From Xanthomonas sp. (GTDB lineage: Bacteria > Pseudomonadota > Gammaproteobacteria > Xanthomonadales > Xanthomonadaceae), in assembly GCF_017163755.1 (NCBI RefSeq), contig NZ_JAFIWC010000005.1, positions 124,001 through 188,000 on the forward strand: a stretch of DNA of 64,000 nt, given 5' to 3'. Every line of letters begins with the position of its first letter. The stretch's first letter is position 1. Positions 28,601-37,376 of this stretch are shown here, one piece after another. Both the position numbers and the translations under genes were made by a program. The notes beneath the pieces were generated by a model, which was given only the letters and a program-made list of their open reading frames with translations, did not search any database and was not told the DNA's origin.

Positions 28601-29994
28601 CGCCGATCGCGCAGGGCAACCGCAACCGCGTGCGCTTCCCGGCGCTGCGCGCGCAGCGGCTGCGCGTGCTGGTCCTGCATGCCGGCGCGCTGCGCACCGG
28701 CATCAAGGAGATCCAGGCCTACGCGAGCGGCGCCAAGGCGCCGGCGGCCATGGCCAACCAGGCGCCGCGGGTCGAGGCCTGGCAGCAGGACGGTGGCGGC
28801 AGCGCGCTGCGCCTGGACGGGCGGGTCGGCGACGATGGGTTGCCCCACGGCACGCTGGCGCTGCAGTGGCGCGTGCTGCAGGCGCCGCCCGGCGGCGCGG
28901 CGATCTTCGACGACGCGCAGGCGGCCGGCACCCGCGTGCGCTTCACCGCGCCCGGCGCCTACACGCTGCGGCTGCAGGCCGACGACGGTGCGCTGCAGGG
29001 GCATGCCGACGTGGCCGCGGTCGCCGCGCCGTTGCCCGCCGGGCAGGGGTTGCAGGTGCAGGGCGAGGCCGAGCCCAGCGCGCAGTTCACCGCCGGCCAC
29101 CATCGCCTGCAGGCGCTCAACGACGGCCTGCTGCCGGCGCCGGATCAGGCGCCGGCCGCGGACCGGCGCTGGGGCAGCTGGGGCCGCGCGCAACCGGCCT
29201 CGGTCTGGGTGCAGTACCAGTGGCGGCAGCCGCAGCGGCTGAACGCGGTGGCGCTGCAGTTCTGGGACGACCAGCCGCAGGGCGGGGTGGCGCCGCCGCG
29301 CGCGTGGAAGCTGCAATACCGCGACGGCACGCAATGGCGCGACATCGCGGTACGCGGCGGCTATCCCATCGCCGGCCGTGGCGCGCCCAGCCGGGTCGCG
29401 TTCGCGCCGGTGACCACCACTGCGCTGCGCGCGGTGCTGGACACCGCGGTGCAGGGCGACGGCCGCGCCGCGGTCGGCCTCGACGAATGGCAGGTGTTCG
29501 CCGAGCGCGCCGACGGCACCGAGCCGATCGACGTGCGCGTGGCGCCCGGCGAGGAGCCCGCATTGCCGCGGCGCGTCGCCGGCTACTTCGCCGACGGCAG
29601 CTGGGCCTGGCTGGACGTGCGCTGGCCGCAGCTGGACCGCGCCGCGCTGGCCGGCGAAGGCCGCGTGCAGGTGCAGGGCCTGGCCGACGGCGGCCTGCCG
29701 GTGAGCGCCAGCATCTGGGTGCGCGCCGCCGCGCCGGGCCAGGTCAACACGGTGCAGGCGCCGCCGCCGCTGCATACGCGCGCCGGGCAGGCGCCGGCGC
29801 TGCCGGAATTCGTCGGCGTGCAGTACAACGACGGGTCTCGCGAACGGGTGCCGGTGCAGTGGCCGCCGCTGGCGCCGTCCGCCTATGCCGCGCCGGGCAT
29901 CCGCAGCCTGGTCGGCACCGCGCAAGGGCGCGGCGACAGCGGCCGGCTGCCGGTGCGGCTGCAGATCGTGGTCGACCCGGCGGAGGCGCCATGA
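25633..29994 (+). CDS. GH121-like beta-L-arabinobiosidase (HypBA2 type) with discoidin and Ig-like domains
   Basis: A 1453-residue secreted protein. In Bifidobacterium, GH121 enzymes release beta-linked arabinobiose from hydroxyproline-linked arabino-oligosaccharides, and xanthomonads encode relatives. Residues about 40-830 are a helical-barrel hydrolase with acidic motifs VAIEGVLGYD (Glu380), RTESAYVYAN (Glu519) and DQNEFWAQGEA (Glu709), close to where I recall the three active-site glutamates of HypBA2. Then come a discoidin domain (ending about residue 1030), an Ig-like part, a second discoidin domain (about 1140-1290) and two Ig-like repeats. There is no in-frame ATG before the signal peptide (AAFVLAGIALALPGLAWA), so the TTG at 25633, overlapping the receptor stop, is the likely start. 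Family assignment is from pattern and context, not a search. Confidence 0.78.
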   Translation: MRLRADHRRRAPGSPARRAGLAARGALAAFVLAGIALALPGLAWAEAAAGTGEALQASNAAIGYPRFKGAAQPLPDPQLGFAPGGYLPRVFAADLADGAGSAPGRDFWIDRMLLRAGDGGGFDDRNNWLFTRGRAAYMYTHQPEQVGFVGDVAYWHKTGHDALFRLQAELDGAPLRLGEIAAQRRQTPSYFATVFEDPQAHVRLRLTKFITYDNVAVAEAVLSSTDGVARTLTLKATSPMAVHADGAELTGAFQARNDITTVFPRLSGDGFVADGQALVRRVALPASGEAAPLKLQLGLTARELPQSLQAYRRIAAQSPQQAYREHVVGYNRWWADNLPYLDTPEDNLDKTLFYRWWLLRFNFLDAAVPGNDYQFPVAIEGVLGYDNAIVLTTGMFVDDLKYLRDPVYAYGSWIGAGETAGGGKYVDNPGSPENWSNSYAQYLTAAAWRAYQVHGGPAALAGKLARYGSDDVRGLLRAYDRNGNGLIEYDWAAMTGNDADAVSFDWAKRHGQVRMDRTESAYVYANAQAAAQAAALAGDPAGAQEMQAMAARIRRSVLDVLWQDRSDRADTMGLHGDLLKHRQADGARRAVDWKETNNYYPFSVGLMPKPGDADYDPKYVRALRLFADAGQYPIFPFYTANQADKHARGEEGSNNFSVINATVAFRLLGAALRDYPSPYLDAQAYRKLLYWNAWAHYIDGDNRYPDQNEFWAQGEAADGGRIGYRSWIHHTQLGATNFTVIEDAMGLRPRSDARIELYPIDLGWDHFAADNLRYRDRDLAIVWDRDGRHYGGAAPRGYSLYLDGRLAFTVDRLAHVIYDPASGRVQAAPDAVNAGAAQVQVLASHALALQAPAQVRFAADARVSGVLADAGVDTALPAGARDLAQGAAVSASYAAEGFPAAAAVDGSTANEPFWGSAGSPSRSDWIELDLGRPQTLDDVRLYFYRSSSPQGEQHGLPSGTRAGYAPPWLYALQYFDGTAWKTVPGQVRDAPIAQGNRNRVRFPALRAQRLRVLVLHAGALRTGIKEIQAYASGAKAPAAMANQAPRVEAWQQDGGGSALRLDGRVGDDGLPHGTLALQWRVLQAPPGGAAIFDDAQAAGTRVRFTAPGAYTLRLQADDGALQGHADVAAVAAPLPAGQGLQVQGEAEPSAQFTAGHHRLQALNDGLLPAPDQAPAADRRWGSWGRAQPASVWVQYQWRQPQRLNAVALQFWDDQPQGGVAPPRAWKLQYRDGTQWRDIAVRGGYPIAGRGAPSRVAFAPVTTTALRAVLDTAVQGDGRAAVGLDEWQVFAERADGTEPIDVRVAPGEEPALPRRVAGYFADGSWAWLDVRWPQLDRAALAGEGRVQVQGLADGGLPVSASIWVRAAAPGQVNTVQAPPPLHTRAGQAPALPEFVGVQYNDGSRERVPVQWPPLAPSAYAAPGIRSLVGTAQGRGDSGRLPVRLQIVVDPAEAP

Positions 29995-31577
29995 GCGTGC
30001 GCGGCGCGTGCGGCCGGGCGTGGCCGTTGCTGCTGCTGGCGTGCGCGCTGTGCGCGGGCGCCGCGTCGTCGGCGCCCGCGGCGCGCAGCGTACACGCCGC
30101 CGGCAACCCGATCCTGGCCGACGGTCGCGACTATTCCGCCGATCCGGCGCCGCTGGTCGCCGACGGCAAGCTGTACATCCTCGCCGGCCGCGACGAGGCG
30201 CCGCCGGACGTCAACGACTTCGTGATGCGGCGCTGGCAGCTGCTGGCCAGCGACGACATCGGCAGCGGACGCTGGACCCACTACCCCTCGCTGCTGCGCC
30301 CGGAGCAGGTGTTCGCGTGGGCCGCGGCCGGTCGCGCCTACGCCGCGCAGATCGTGCAGGGCCCGGACCGGCGCTACTACCTGTACGCGCCGGTGGAGGA
30401 GAGGGGCTCGGCCAACGCCGATCCGTTCGCGATCGGCGTGGCGGTGGCCGACAGCCCGCTGGGGCCGTGGCGCGACGCGCATCCGCAAGGGCCGATCCTG
30501 TCGCAGTCGCTGCCGGTCAGCAACACCATCCAGAACATCGACCCGACCGTGCTGGTCAACGACGACGGCCGCGTCTACCTGTACTGGGGCACCTTCGGCA
30601 AGCTGTTCGGCATCGAGCTGGAACGCGACATGGTCACACCCAAGGGGCAGGCGCTGGCGGTGACCACGCTGGACGGCTTCTTCGAAGCGCCGTGGCTGTT
30701 CCAGCGCAACGGCACCTATTACCTGGCCTATGCCGGCAACCGCACCGGGCCCGGCTCCGACTGCACGCCGACGCTGTACCACGCCTGCATCGCCTACGGC
30801 ACCGCGCCGTCCCCGCTGGGGCCGTGGACCTACCGCGGGGTGCTGCTGCGGCCGGTGTCCTCCACCACCTCGCATCCGGGCATCGTCGAATTCAAGGGCC
30901 GGTGGTACCTGGTCTACCACACCGCCGACGCCAAGGGCGGCGGGCATTTCCGCCGCAGCGTGGCGATCGACCGGCTGGACTGGGACGACACCCGGCAGCC
31001 GGCGCGGATCCGGCCGGTGGTCGCCACGCGCGCACCGCAGCCGCCGCTGCCGCCGCAGCGCAACGTCGCCCGCTACGCGCACGCCAGTGCCTCCAACGGC
31101 CCGGACATCCCGCACCAGTACTGGTTCGCCGCGCTCAACGACGGCGTGGTCGCGCGCAACCCGCTGCCGCCGCAGATGTGGGGCAGCTGGACGCGCGACA
31201 ACCCGCCGCAGCAGTGGATCCAGTACAGCTGGGCGCAGCCGGTGGCGCTGGAGCGCAGCCGCATCGTGTTCTGGGCCGACCATCCCGCCGGCGCGAACGA
31301 AGGCGTGGCGCCGCCGGCGCGCTGGCACCTGGAATACCGCAAGGACGGGCAGTGGCTGCCGCTGGCGCAGGCGACGCACGCTGCGGCCGCCGGCCGTGTG
31401 CAGACGCTGCGTTTCGCGCCGGTGACCACGCGTTGCGTGCGCGCGGTGTTCGATGCGTCCGGCGCCGACGGCCGCTACGCCGCCCTTGCGGTGCAGGAAT
31501 GGGAAGTGTGGGCCACGCGCGCGCAGCGTCTGGCATCGGCGGACGCTGCGGCTGCGCAACAGTGCGACGATCGTTGA
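29991..31577 (+). CDS. GH43-type arabinofuranosidase with C-terminal discoidin domain
   Basis: A 528-residue secreted glycosidase with a signal peptide (LLLLACALCAGAASSAPAA). The five-bladed propeller carries the GH43 triad: Asp51 in DYSADPAPLV (base), Asp184 in NIDPTVLV and Glu232 in GFFEAPWLF (acid). Residues about 365-515 form a discoidin domain (QYWFAALNDGVV, WIQYSWAQPVALERSRIVFW) closely similar to the second one of the preceding GH121-like protein. In hydroxyproline-arabinoside loci a GH43 enzyme removes the terminal alpha-arabinofuranose, opening the chain for GH121 and GH146; that role is inferred. The ATG overlaps the previous stop (ATGA). Confidence 0.87.
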   Translation: MSVRGACGRAWPLLLLACALCAGAASSAPAARSVHAAGNPILADGRDYSADPAPLVADGKLYILAGRDEAPPDVNDFVMRRWQLLASDDIGSGRWTHYPSLLRPEQVFAWAAAGRAYAAQIVQGPDRRYYLYAPVEERGSANADPFAIGVAVADSPLGPWRDAHPQGPILSQSLPVSNTIQNIDPTVLVNDDGRVYLYWGTFGKLFGIELERDMVTPKGQALAVTTLDGFFEAPWLFQRNGTYYLAYAGNRTGPGSDCTPTLYHACIAYGTAPSPLGPWTYRGVLLRPVSSTTSHPGIVEFKGRWYLVYHTADAKGGGHFRRSVAIDRLDWDDTRQPARIRPVVATRAPQPPLPPQRNVARYAHASASNGPDIPHQYWFAALNDGVVARNPLPPQMWGSWTRDNPPQQWIQYSWAQPVALERSRIVFWADHPAGANEGVAPPARWHLEYRKDGQWLPLAQATHAAAAGRVQTLRFAPVTTRCVRAVFDASGADGRYAALAVQEWEVWATRAQRLASADAAAAQQCDDR

Positions 31578-31594
31578 ACAGCGGGAGTGCGGCA

Positions 31595-33934
31595 ATGCGG
31601 ACGGATCGCGGGCATCGCGTCGGGCGACAGGCGTGGCTGCCGCGCGCGCGGCCGCGTGCCGCGGCGGCGCTGCTGCTGGCGCTCGCGCTGGCGCCGTGCG
31701 CGCGGGCGGCGCCGGGCGCGGACGACTACCCGCGTGCGCAGACGCTGAGCCGCCGCTACGAGGCGCTGGTCGATCGCGAGCCGTCGCAGCCGGTATGGCT
31801 GGACGCCGGGCATTTCCTGTATCGGCGCTCGGTCGCGCGCGCCGGCGCCGCGCCGGCGATCGAGTACCGGCGCGCGGCCGTCGACAGCGGCAGCAACGCG
31901 CCCGCCTTCGACCATGCGCGGCTGGCGGCGGCGCTGTCCGCGACCAGCGGGCAGCCGGTCGATGCGACGGCATTGCAGTTGTCCGAGGTGAAGCTGAGCC
32001 AGCACCAGTTGGACTTCGAGCGCGATCGCGTACGCTGGCGCTGCGCCTTGCCGGACTACCGCTGCACGCGCAGCGACATGGCCGCGCGCGCACCCGATTC
32101 CTACGACATGAGCGTCCCGCTGAAGCAGGGCCCGGCGCATGCGCAGGCTTCGCCGGACGGCCAGTGGCGGGCGTGGGTCGAGGGCGGCAACGTGGTGGTC
32201 GCGGCGGCCGCCGGCGGCGCCGCCTTTGCGCTCAGCCGCGACGGCAGCGCGGCCGCGTACTACGCGGTGGACAGCTTCGCCTGGTCGCCGGACTCGACCC
32301 GGCTGGTCGCCTACCGGGTCGCGCCGGCGCCGCCGCGCACGGTCTACTACATCGAGTCGGCGCCCGCCGACCAGTTGCAGCCGAAGCTGCACCAGCAGGC
32401 CTACGCCAAGCCCGGCGATCCGCTGCCGGTGCTGCGGCCGGTGCTGTTCGACCTGGCCTCGCACCGCGCGCAGGCGGTGCCGGCGACGCTGTTCCCCAAT
32501 GCGTTCACCCTGGGTTGGCCGCAGTGGCGCAGCGACGGCAGCGGCTTCACCTTCGAGTACAACGAACGCGGCCACCAGCGCTATCGGGTCATCGAGGCCG
32601 ATGGACTCAGCGCGCAGGCGCGCACGCTGATCGAAGAGACCTCGCCCACCTTCATCGAGTACAGCGCGCTCAGCGGCGATGGCGGCAAGTACTACCGGCA
32701 CGACTTCGCCGACGGCGCGCGCACCCTGTGGGCGTCCGAGCGCGACGGCTGGGAGCATCTGTACCTGTACGACACGCGCCGCGGCGCCGCGCCACGCCAG
32801 GTCACCCGCGGCGAATGGGTGGTGCGCAAGGTCGATCGCGTCGACGAGGCCGCGCAGCAGGTGTACTTCACCGCCTCCGGCATGCTCCCGGGCGAGGACC
32901 CGTACTACCAGCACGCCTACCGCATCGGCCTGGACGGCCGCGGCCTGACCGCGCTGACCCCGGCGCCGGCCGATCACCAGGTGGTCTATTCGCCCGATGG
33001 GCGCTGGCTGCTCGACCTGTATTCGCGCGTCGACCTGGGGCCGGTGCTGGAACTGCGCCGCAGCGACGACGGTGCGCTGGTGCGGCAGGTCGAGCGCACC
33101 GACCTGTCGCGGCTGCTCGCCGCCGGCTGGGTGCCGCCGCTGCCGCTGCATGCGCCCGGCCGCGACGGCAAGACCGAGATCTGGGGCGTGATCCACCGTC
33201 CGCAGGGGCTGGATCCGCAGCGCCGCTACCGCGTGGTCGAGGACATCTATGCCGGGCCGCACGGCGCGTTCGTGCCCAAGCGCTTCAGCGCGCGCGTGCC
33301 GGCGCTGACCGCGCTCGGCTTCGCCGTGGCGCAGATCGACGGCATGGGCACCAACAACCGCTCGCGCGCGTTCCACGACGTGGCCTGGCGCAACCTCAAG
33401 GACGCCGGCTTTCCCGATCGCATCGCCTGGCATCGCGCCGCGGCGGCGCAGTATCCGTGGTACGCGATCGAGCAGGGCGTGGGCATCTACGGCACCTCCG
33501 CCGGCGGCCAGAGCGCGCTCGGCGCGTTGCTGTTCCATCCGCAGTTCTATGTCGCGGCGGTGGCCAATTCCGGTTGCCACGACAACCGCATGGACAAGAT
33601 CTGGTGGAACGAGCAGTGGATGGGCTGGCCGGTCGGGCCGTGGTATTCGGCCTCGTCCAACGTCGACAACGCCTGGCGCCTGCAGGGGCATCTGCTGCTG
33701 GTGACCGGCGACATGGACCAGAACGTGGATCCGGCCAGCACCTTCCAGGTCGCCGATCGCTTGATCAAGGCCGGCAAGGATTTCGACCTGCTGGTGGTGC
33801 CGGGCGGCGACCACGGCGCCGGCGGCGGGTACGGCCAGCGGCGGCTGCTGGATTTCTTCGTGCGCTGGCTGCAGCAGGCGCCGACCCCGGACTGGAACCG
33901 CCAAGCGGCGGCCTCGGCAGCGCTCGCGCACTGA
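31595..33934 (+). CDS. Exported S9 family peptidase, DPP IV type (second of two)
   Basis: A 779-residue paralogue of the peptidase at 16726. It has an arginine-rich signal peptide (AAAALLLALALAPCARAA), a DPP IV-type propeller (FAWSPDSTRLVAYRV, WASERDGWEHLYLYD), and a complete triad: Ser635 in GIYGTSAGGQS, Asp708 in TGDMDQNVDP and His740 in PGGDHGAGG. It is 17 bases behind the GH43 gene, with GGGAG before its ATG, so it belongs to the receptor-GH121-GH43 transcript. That placement makes it likely to act on peptides left after deglycosylation of hydroxyproline-rich proteins, cutting after Pro or perhaps Hyp. Confidence 0.92.
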   Translation: MRTDRGHRVGRQAWLPRARPRAAAALLLALALAPCARAAPGADDYPRAQTLSRRYEALVDREPSQPVWLDAGHFLYRRSVARAGAAPAIEYRRAAVDSGSNAPAFDHARLAAALSATSGQPVDATALQLSEVKLSQHQLDFERDRVRWRCALPDYRCTRSDMAARAPDSYDMSVPLKQGPAHAQASPDGQWRAWVEGGNVVVAAAAGGAAFALSRDGSAAAYYAVDSFAWSPDSTRLVAYRVAPAPPRTVYYIESAPADQLQPKLHQQAYAKPGDPLPVLRPVLFDLASHRAQAVPATLFPNAFTLGWPQWRSDGSGFTFEYNERGHQRYRVIEADGLSAQARTLIEETSPTFIEYSALSGDGGKYYRHDFADGARTLWASERDGWEHLYLYDTRRGAAPRQVTRGEWVVRKVDRVDEAAQQVYFTASGMLPGEDPYYQHAYRIGLDGRGLTALTPAPADHQVVYSPDGRWLLDLYSRVDLGPVLELRRSDDGALVRQVERTDLSRLLAAGWVPPLPLHAPGRDGKTEIWGVIHRPQGLDPQRRYRVVEDIYAGPHGAFVPKRFSARVPALTALGFAVAQIDGMGTNNRSRAFHDVAWRNLKDAGFPDRIAWHRAAAAQYPWYAIEQGVGIYGTSAGGQSALGALLFHPQFYVAAVANSGCHDNRMDKIWWNEQWMGWPVGPWYSASSNVDNAWRLQGHLLLVTGDMDQNVDPASTFQVADRLIKAGKDFDLLVVPGGDHGAGGGYGQRRLLDFFVRWLQQAPTPDWNRQAAASAALAH

Positions 33935-34007
33935 CGGCGGCGCGCATGCGGCAGGTGGCGCGCGCCGTGTGGCGGCGAACGCCATCGGTTGCGGCATATC
34001 GACAAAT

Positions 34008-34040
34008 TTCCACATCAAAGGCGACGTTTTTCCACAAGAC
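34008..34040 (+). promoter_or_regulatory. Shared two-part element, copy 3
   Basis: TTCCACATC at 34008-34016, 15 bases, then CCACAAGAC at 34032-34040, 179 bases before the start of the second receptor gene. The first block differs from the others at two or three bases and the third block (GCGCA...) is not evident. The gap from 33935 to 34218 shows no gene. Confidence 0.5.
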
Positions 34041-34218
34041 GCTGCGCCTGCAAGCGTGAAACCCTGCAAGTGCGCTGCGCAGTGACGCGCATCGCATTCT
34101 GCGCCGTGCGGGGAAGCACGGCCTCCATCGATCGATGCAGGTTCCCGCCGCCATGGGCCACGGGGACGTGGCGTCGTGCGGCCTGGATTCGTGCAGGCCG
34201 GCCAACCGAGGACACTCC

Positions 34219-37200
34219 ATGCGCCACGTTCGCTTGCCTTTCCTCCGTCCAGCCTGTTCCTGTCGCGATCGGCGCGGACAAGCGCGCACCCTGCTGTGCG
34301 GCGCGATCGCCATGGCGTTGCTGGTGGCGCTGCCGGCCGTGGCGCAGGACGCGGCCGTGGCGCGCGACAAGGCGGCCGCTGCCGCCGAGGGCGGCGATAC
34401 CGCCACCGACGCCAAGACCCTGGACAACGTCGTCGTCACCGGCTCGCGCATCCGCCGCAACGGTGCGCTAGACGGCCCGACGCCGCTGACCGTGATCGGC
34501 GCCGAGCAGATCCGCGCCGCCGGCTATACCGAGATCGCCGACGTGGTGAACCAGTTGCCGAGCCTGGCGCTGACCCAGACCAGCCAGACCGGCAACCTGG
34601 CCGGCAATCCCGGCATCAACGCGCTGGACCTGCGCGGCATGGGCACGCAGCGCACGCTGGTGCTGGTCGACGGCCGCCGCCAGGTGCCGGCGATCCCCGG
34701 CACCTCGGCGGTGGACGTCAGCAACATCCCCTCCAGCCTGGTCGAGCGCGTGGAAGTCATCACCGGCGGCGCCTCGGCGCTGTACGGCGCCGACGCGGTC
34801 ACCGGCGTGGCCAACTTCATCCTCAAGAAGGATTTCCAGGGCGTGGACGCCAGCGCCCGCTACGGCGCGTCCAGCCGCGGCGACATGCGCAGCACCAGCA
34901 TCGATGCGCTGTTCGGCCGCAACTTCGCCGACAACCGCGGCAACGTCACCGTGTACGGCTTCTACGAACGCGAGCCCGATTCGGTGTCCGGCCAGGACCG
35001 GCCGTGGACCGCGATGGGCTATCCGATGTACACGCGCAACAACCGCGACCAGCGCTACTGGATCTCCGACAACAACCGCAACATCAACAACGCGCAGGAC
35101 GCGCAGCTGATCCTGGGCGGTCGCCACTATGCGATGACCGCCGACGGCCGACTGCGCGATCCGGTGCTCGGCCCCGGCGGCTACGTCAACGCCGCGCCGC
35201 GGAGCCTGGCCAATCCGGTGGACGCGCTGGGCAGCCTGCTCACCGACGGCGGCGAGTACGGCGGCCGCTACGACTCGTGGTACCTGTCGGTGCCGTCGGA
35301 CCGCTTCTCCAGCCGCGCCACGTTCAATTTCGATTTCAGCGACAGCCTGCGCCTGTTCGCCAACGTCGGCTATTCGCAGAACAGTTCGCGTTCGGCATGG
35401 CGCGCGCTGAGCGCGTTCGGCAGCGAGGCGGTGCCCGCCGACAGCCCGTTCATCACCGACGAGATGCGCGCGGCCAACGGCGGCGCGATCACCGACGGCG
35501 TCTACTTCGCCCGCCACTTCGACGACGAACTGGGGCAGGGCGGCAGCGAGTACCGGCGCCGGCTGGTGCAGGGCGTGGTCGGCCTGGAGGGCGACTTCAG
35601 CCTGGGCGCGCGGGCGTGGAACTACGCGGCGTACTACTCCTACGGCCGCACCCGGCAGCGCACCCGCGACATCGACACGGTGGCCTACGACCGCTACTAC
35701 CTGGCGGTCGATTCGACCACCGCCGCCGACGGCAGCGCGGTCTGCCGCAGCACCCTCGACGACCCCGGCAACGGCTGCGTGCCGTTGAACCCGTTCAAGC
35801 GCCTGAGCGCCGAGGAGATCGGCTACCTGCGCTACGACACCGACTGGGCCACCACCACCCTGACCCAGCAGGTGCTGTCGGCCTACGCCTCCGGCGGCAT
35901 CTTCGACCTGCCCGGCGGCGAGGCGCAGATCGTGTTCGGCGGCGAGTACCGCAAGGAGCGCAACGACATCGGCGCGATCGCCCAGTACGACCCGGCCAAC
36001 CCGGCCTACGACGCCACCCTCGGCACCACCCAGCTGCCGTTGCGCGGACAGTACGACGTCAAGGAGCTGTACAGCGAGTTGCACCTGCCGCTGCTGGCCG
36101 GCAAGCCGTTCGCCGAGCGGCTGGGCGTGGACGCGGCGGTGCGCGTGTCCGACTACAACACCGCCGGCCGCACCGTCACCAACAAGTTCGGCATCGACTG
36201 GTCGCCGATCCGCGACATCACCCTGCGCGGCACCTACGGCAAGGCGGTGCGCGCGCCCAACATCGGCGAGCTGTACACCGCCAGCAGCATCGGCGGCATG
36301 TGGATCACCGATCCGTGCAACACCTACAACCTGAACTACCGCACCGACCGCAGCCAGTACGCCGCGGCCAACTGCGCGCAACTCAATCCGTCCGACAAGG
36401 ACACCTACTGGCTGTACCGCGACATCGTCACCAAGGGCAACCTGGACCTGGGCACCGAGACCGCCAAGACCCGCACCGTCGGCGTGGTGCTGCGGCCGCG
36501 CTTCCTGGAGGATTTCTCGCTGTCGGTGGACTACTACAACATCGACCTGCGCGGCGCGATCGATTCGTTCCCGGCGCAGACCATCATCAACAAGTGCGTC
36601 GACGCGCCGACCCTGGACAACCAGTTCTGTTCCTTCGTCGGCCGCGACGCCGGCGGCAATCTGCTCGACGTGGTCACGCAGAAGCTGAACCTGTCGCGCT
36701 ACCTGACCCGCGGCGTCGATTTCGCCGCGCAGTACCGCTACGACCTGGCCGGGCACTGGGGCCAGAACGCCGGCGCGCTGTCGTTCGACCTGAACTACAC
36801 GCGCCTGATCCGCCAGGACTACACCCTGGACCCGGACCAGCCGGACGACGTCACCCGCTTCGCCGGCGTGTTCGGCTCGCCGCAATGGAAGGGCGTGCTG
36901 CGCAGCACCTGGTCCAACGCGCACGCCGGCGCCACGTGGTCGCTGCGGCACATCGCCAAGATGCGCAACAGCACCGAGATCACCGACACCGACTACCAGA
37001 AGGTGTGGACCGGCGATGTGTTCTACAGCGATATCTCCGGCTACTACCGGCTCAAGTCGGGGCTGGAACTGTTCGGCGGCATCACCAACGCGTTCGATCG
37101 CGCGCCGCCGCGGGTGCCGGGCGCGGAGGCCGGCGGGGCCAATTTCGAACTCGGCTACCACGCCGGCGTGTACGACGTGATCGGGCGGATGTACTACGGC

Positions 37201-37221
37201 GGGATCCGCCTGGCGCTGTGA
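34219..37221 (+). CDS. TonB-dependent outer membrane receptor (second of three)
   Basis: A 1000-residue receptor with signal peptide (LLCGAIAMALLVALPAVAQ), TonB-box and plug region (LDNVVVTGSRIRRNG, IADVVNQLPSLAL, LDLRGMGTQRTLVLVDGRRQ, VERVEVITGGASALYGADAV) and a beta-barrel ending in GGIRLAL. The last residue is leucine rather than the usual phenylalanine. ATG at 34219 follows GAGGAC; an upstream in-frame ATG at 34135 gives an unlikely extension. It is probably its own unit, followed 211 bases later by the first GH146 gene, which has a separate upstream element. The substrate is inferred to be an arabinoside or Hyp-containing glycopeptide. Confidence 0.9.
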   Translation: MRHVRLPFLRPACSCRDRRGQARTLLCGAIAMALLVALPAVAQDAAVARDKAAAAAEGGDTATDAKTLDNVVVTGSRIRRNGALDGPTPLTVIGAEQIRAAGYTEIADVVNQLPSLALTQTSQTGNLAGNPGINALDLRGMGTQRTLVLVDGRRQVPAIPGTSAVDVSNIPSSLVERVEVITGGASALYGADAVTGVANFILKKDFQGVDASARYGASSRGDMRSTSIDALFGRNFADNRGNVTVYGFYEREPDSVSGQDRPWTAMGYPMYTRNNRDQRYWISDNNRNINNAQDAQLILGGRHYAMTADGRLRDPVLGPGGYVNAAPRSLANPVDALGSLLTDGGEYGGRYDSWYLSVPSDRFSSRATFNFDFSDSLRLFANVGYSQNSSRSAWRALSAFGSEAVPADSPFITDEMRAANGGAITDGVYFARHFDDELGQGGSEYRRRLVQGVVGLEGDFSLGARAWNYAAYYSYGRTRQRTRDIDTVAYDRYYLAVDSTTAADGSAVCRSTLDDPGNGCVPLNPFKRLSAEEIGYLRYDTDWATTTLTQQVLSAYASGGIFDLPGGEAQIVFGGEYRKERNDIGAIAQYDPANPAYDATLGTTQLPLRGQYDVKELYSELHLPLLAGKPFAERLGVDAAVRVSDYNTAGRTVTNKFGIDWSPIRDITLRGTYGKAVRAPNIGELYTASSIGGMWITDPCNTYNLNYRTDRSQYAAANCAQLNPSDKDTYWLYRDIVTKGNLDLGTETAKTRTVGVVLRPRFLEDFSLSVDYYNIDLRGAIDSFPAQTIINKCVDAPTLDNQFCSFVGRDAGGNLLDVVTQKLNLSRYLTRGVDFAAQYRYDLAGHWGQNAGALSFDLNYTRLIRQDYTLDPDQPDDVTRFAGVFGSPQWKGVLRSTWSNAHAGATWSLRHIAKMRNSTEITDTDYQKVWTGDVFYSDISGYYRLKSGLELFGGITNAFDRAPPRVPGAEAGGANFELGYHAGVYDVIGRMYYGGIRLAL

Positions 37222-37254
37222 CGACCGCGGACCGCCTGCGCGGATTCGGCACAA

Positions 37255-37312
37255 ATCCGCATGCGAGCGCACCACCGCCGACAAGACCCGGGCGCGTATC
37301 GATGACACAGTG
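37255..37312 (+). promoter_or_regulatory. Shared two-part element, copy 4
   Basis: ATCCGCATG at 37255-37263, 15 bases, CGACAAGAC at 37279-37287, 16 bases, then GACACAGTG at 37304-37312 (compare GCGCACATTGTG in copies 2 and 5). It lies between the second receptor and the leader ORF of the first GH146 gene, suggesting a promoter for that gene separate from the receptor's. Confidence 0.6.
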
Positions 37313-37376
37313 CGATGGCGCAGTCCATCGTCGCGGCGATCGGCCGCCGCGCTGCCGCCAATGCAAAGGAGCCGCA

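Noticed and set aside
22570-29994. A single 2474-residue protein read across the first receptor and the GH121-like gene
   Set aside because: The first third is the receptor gene in another frame; only the part from 25633 on has a signal peptide and real domains.
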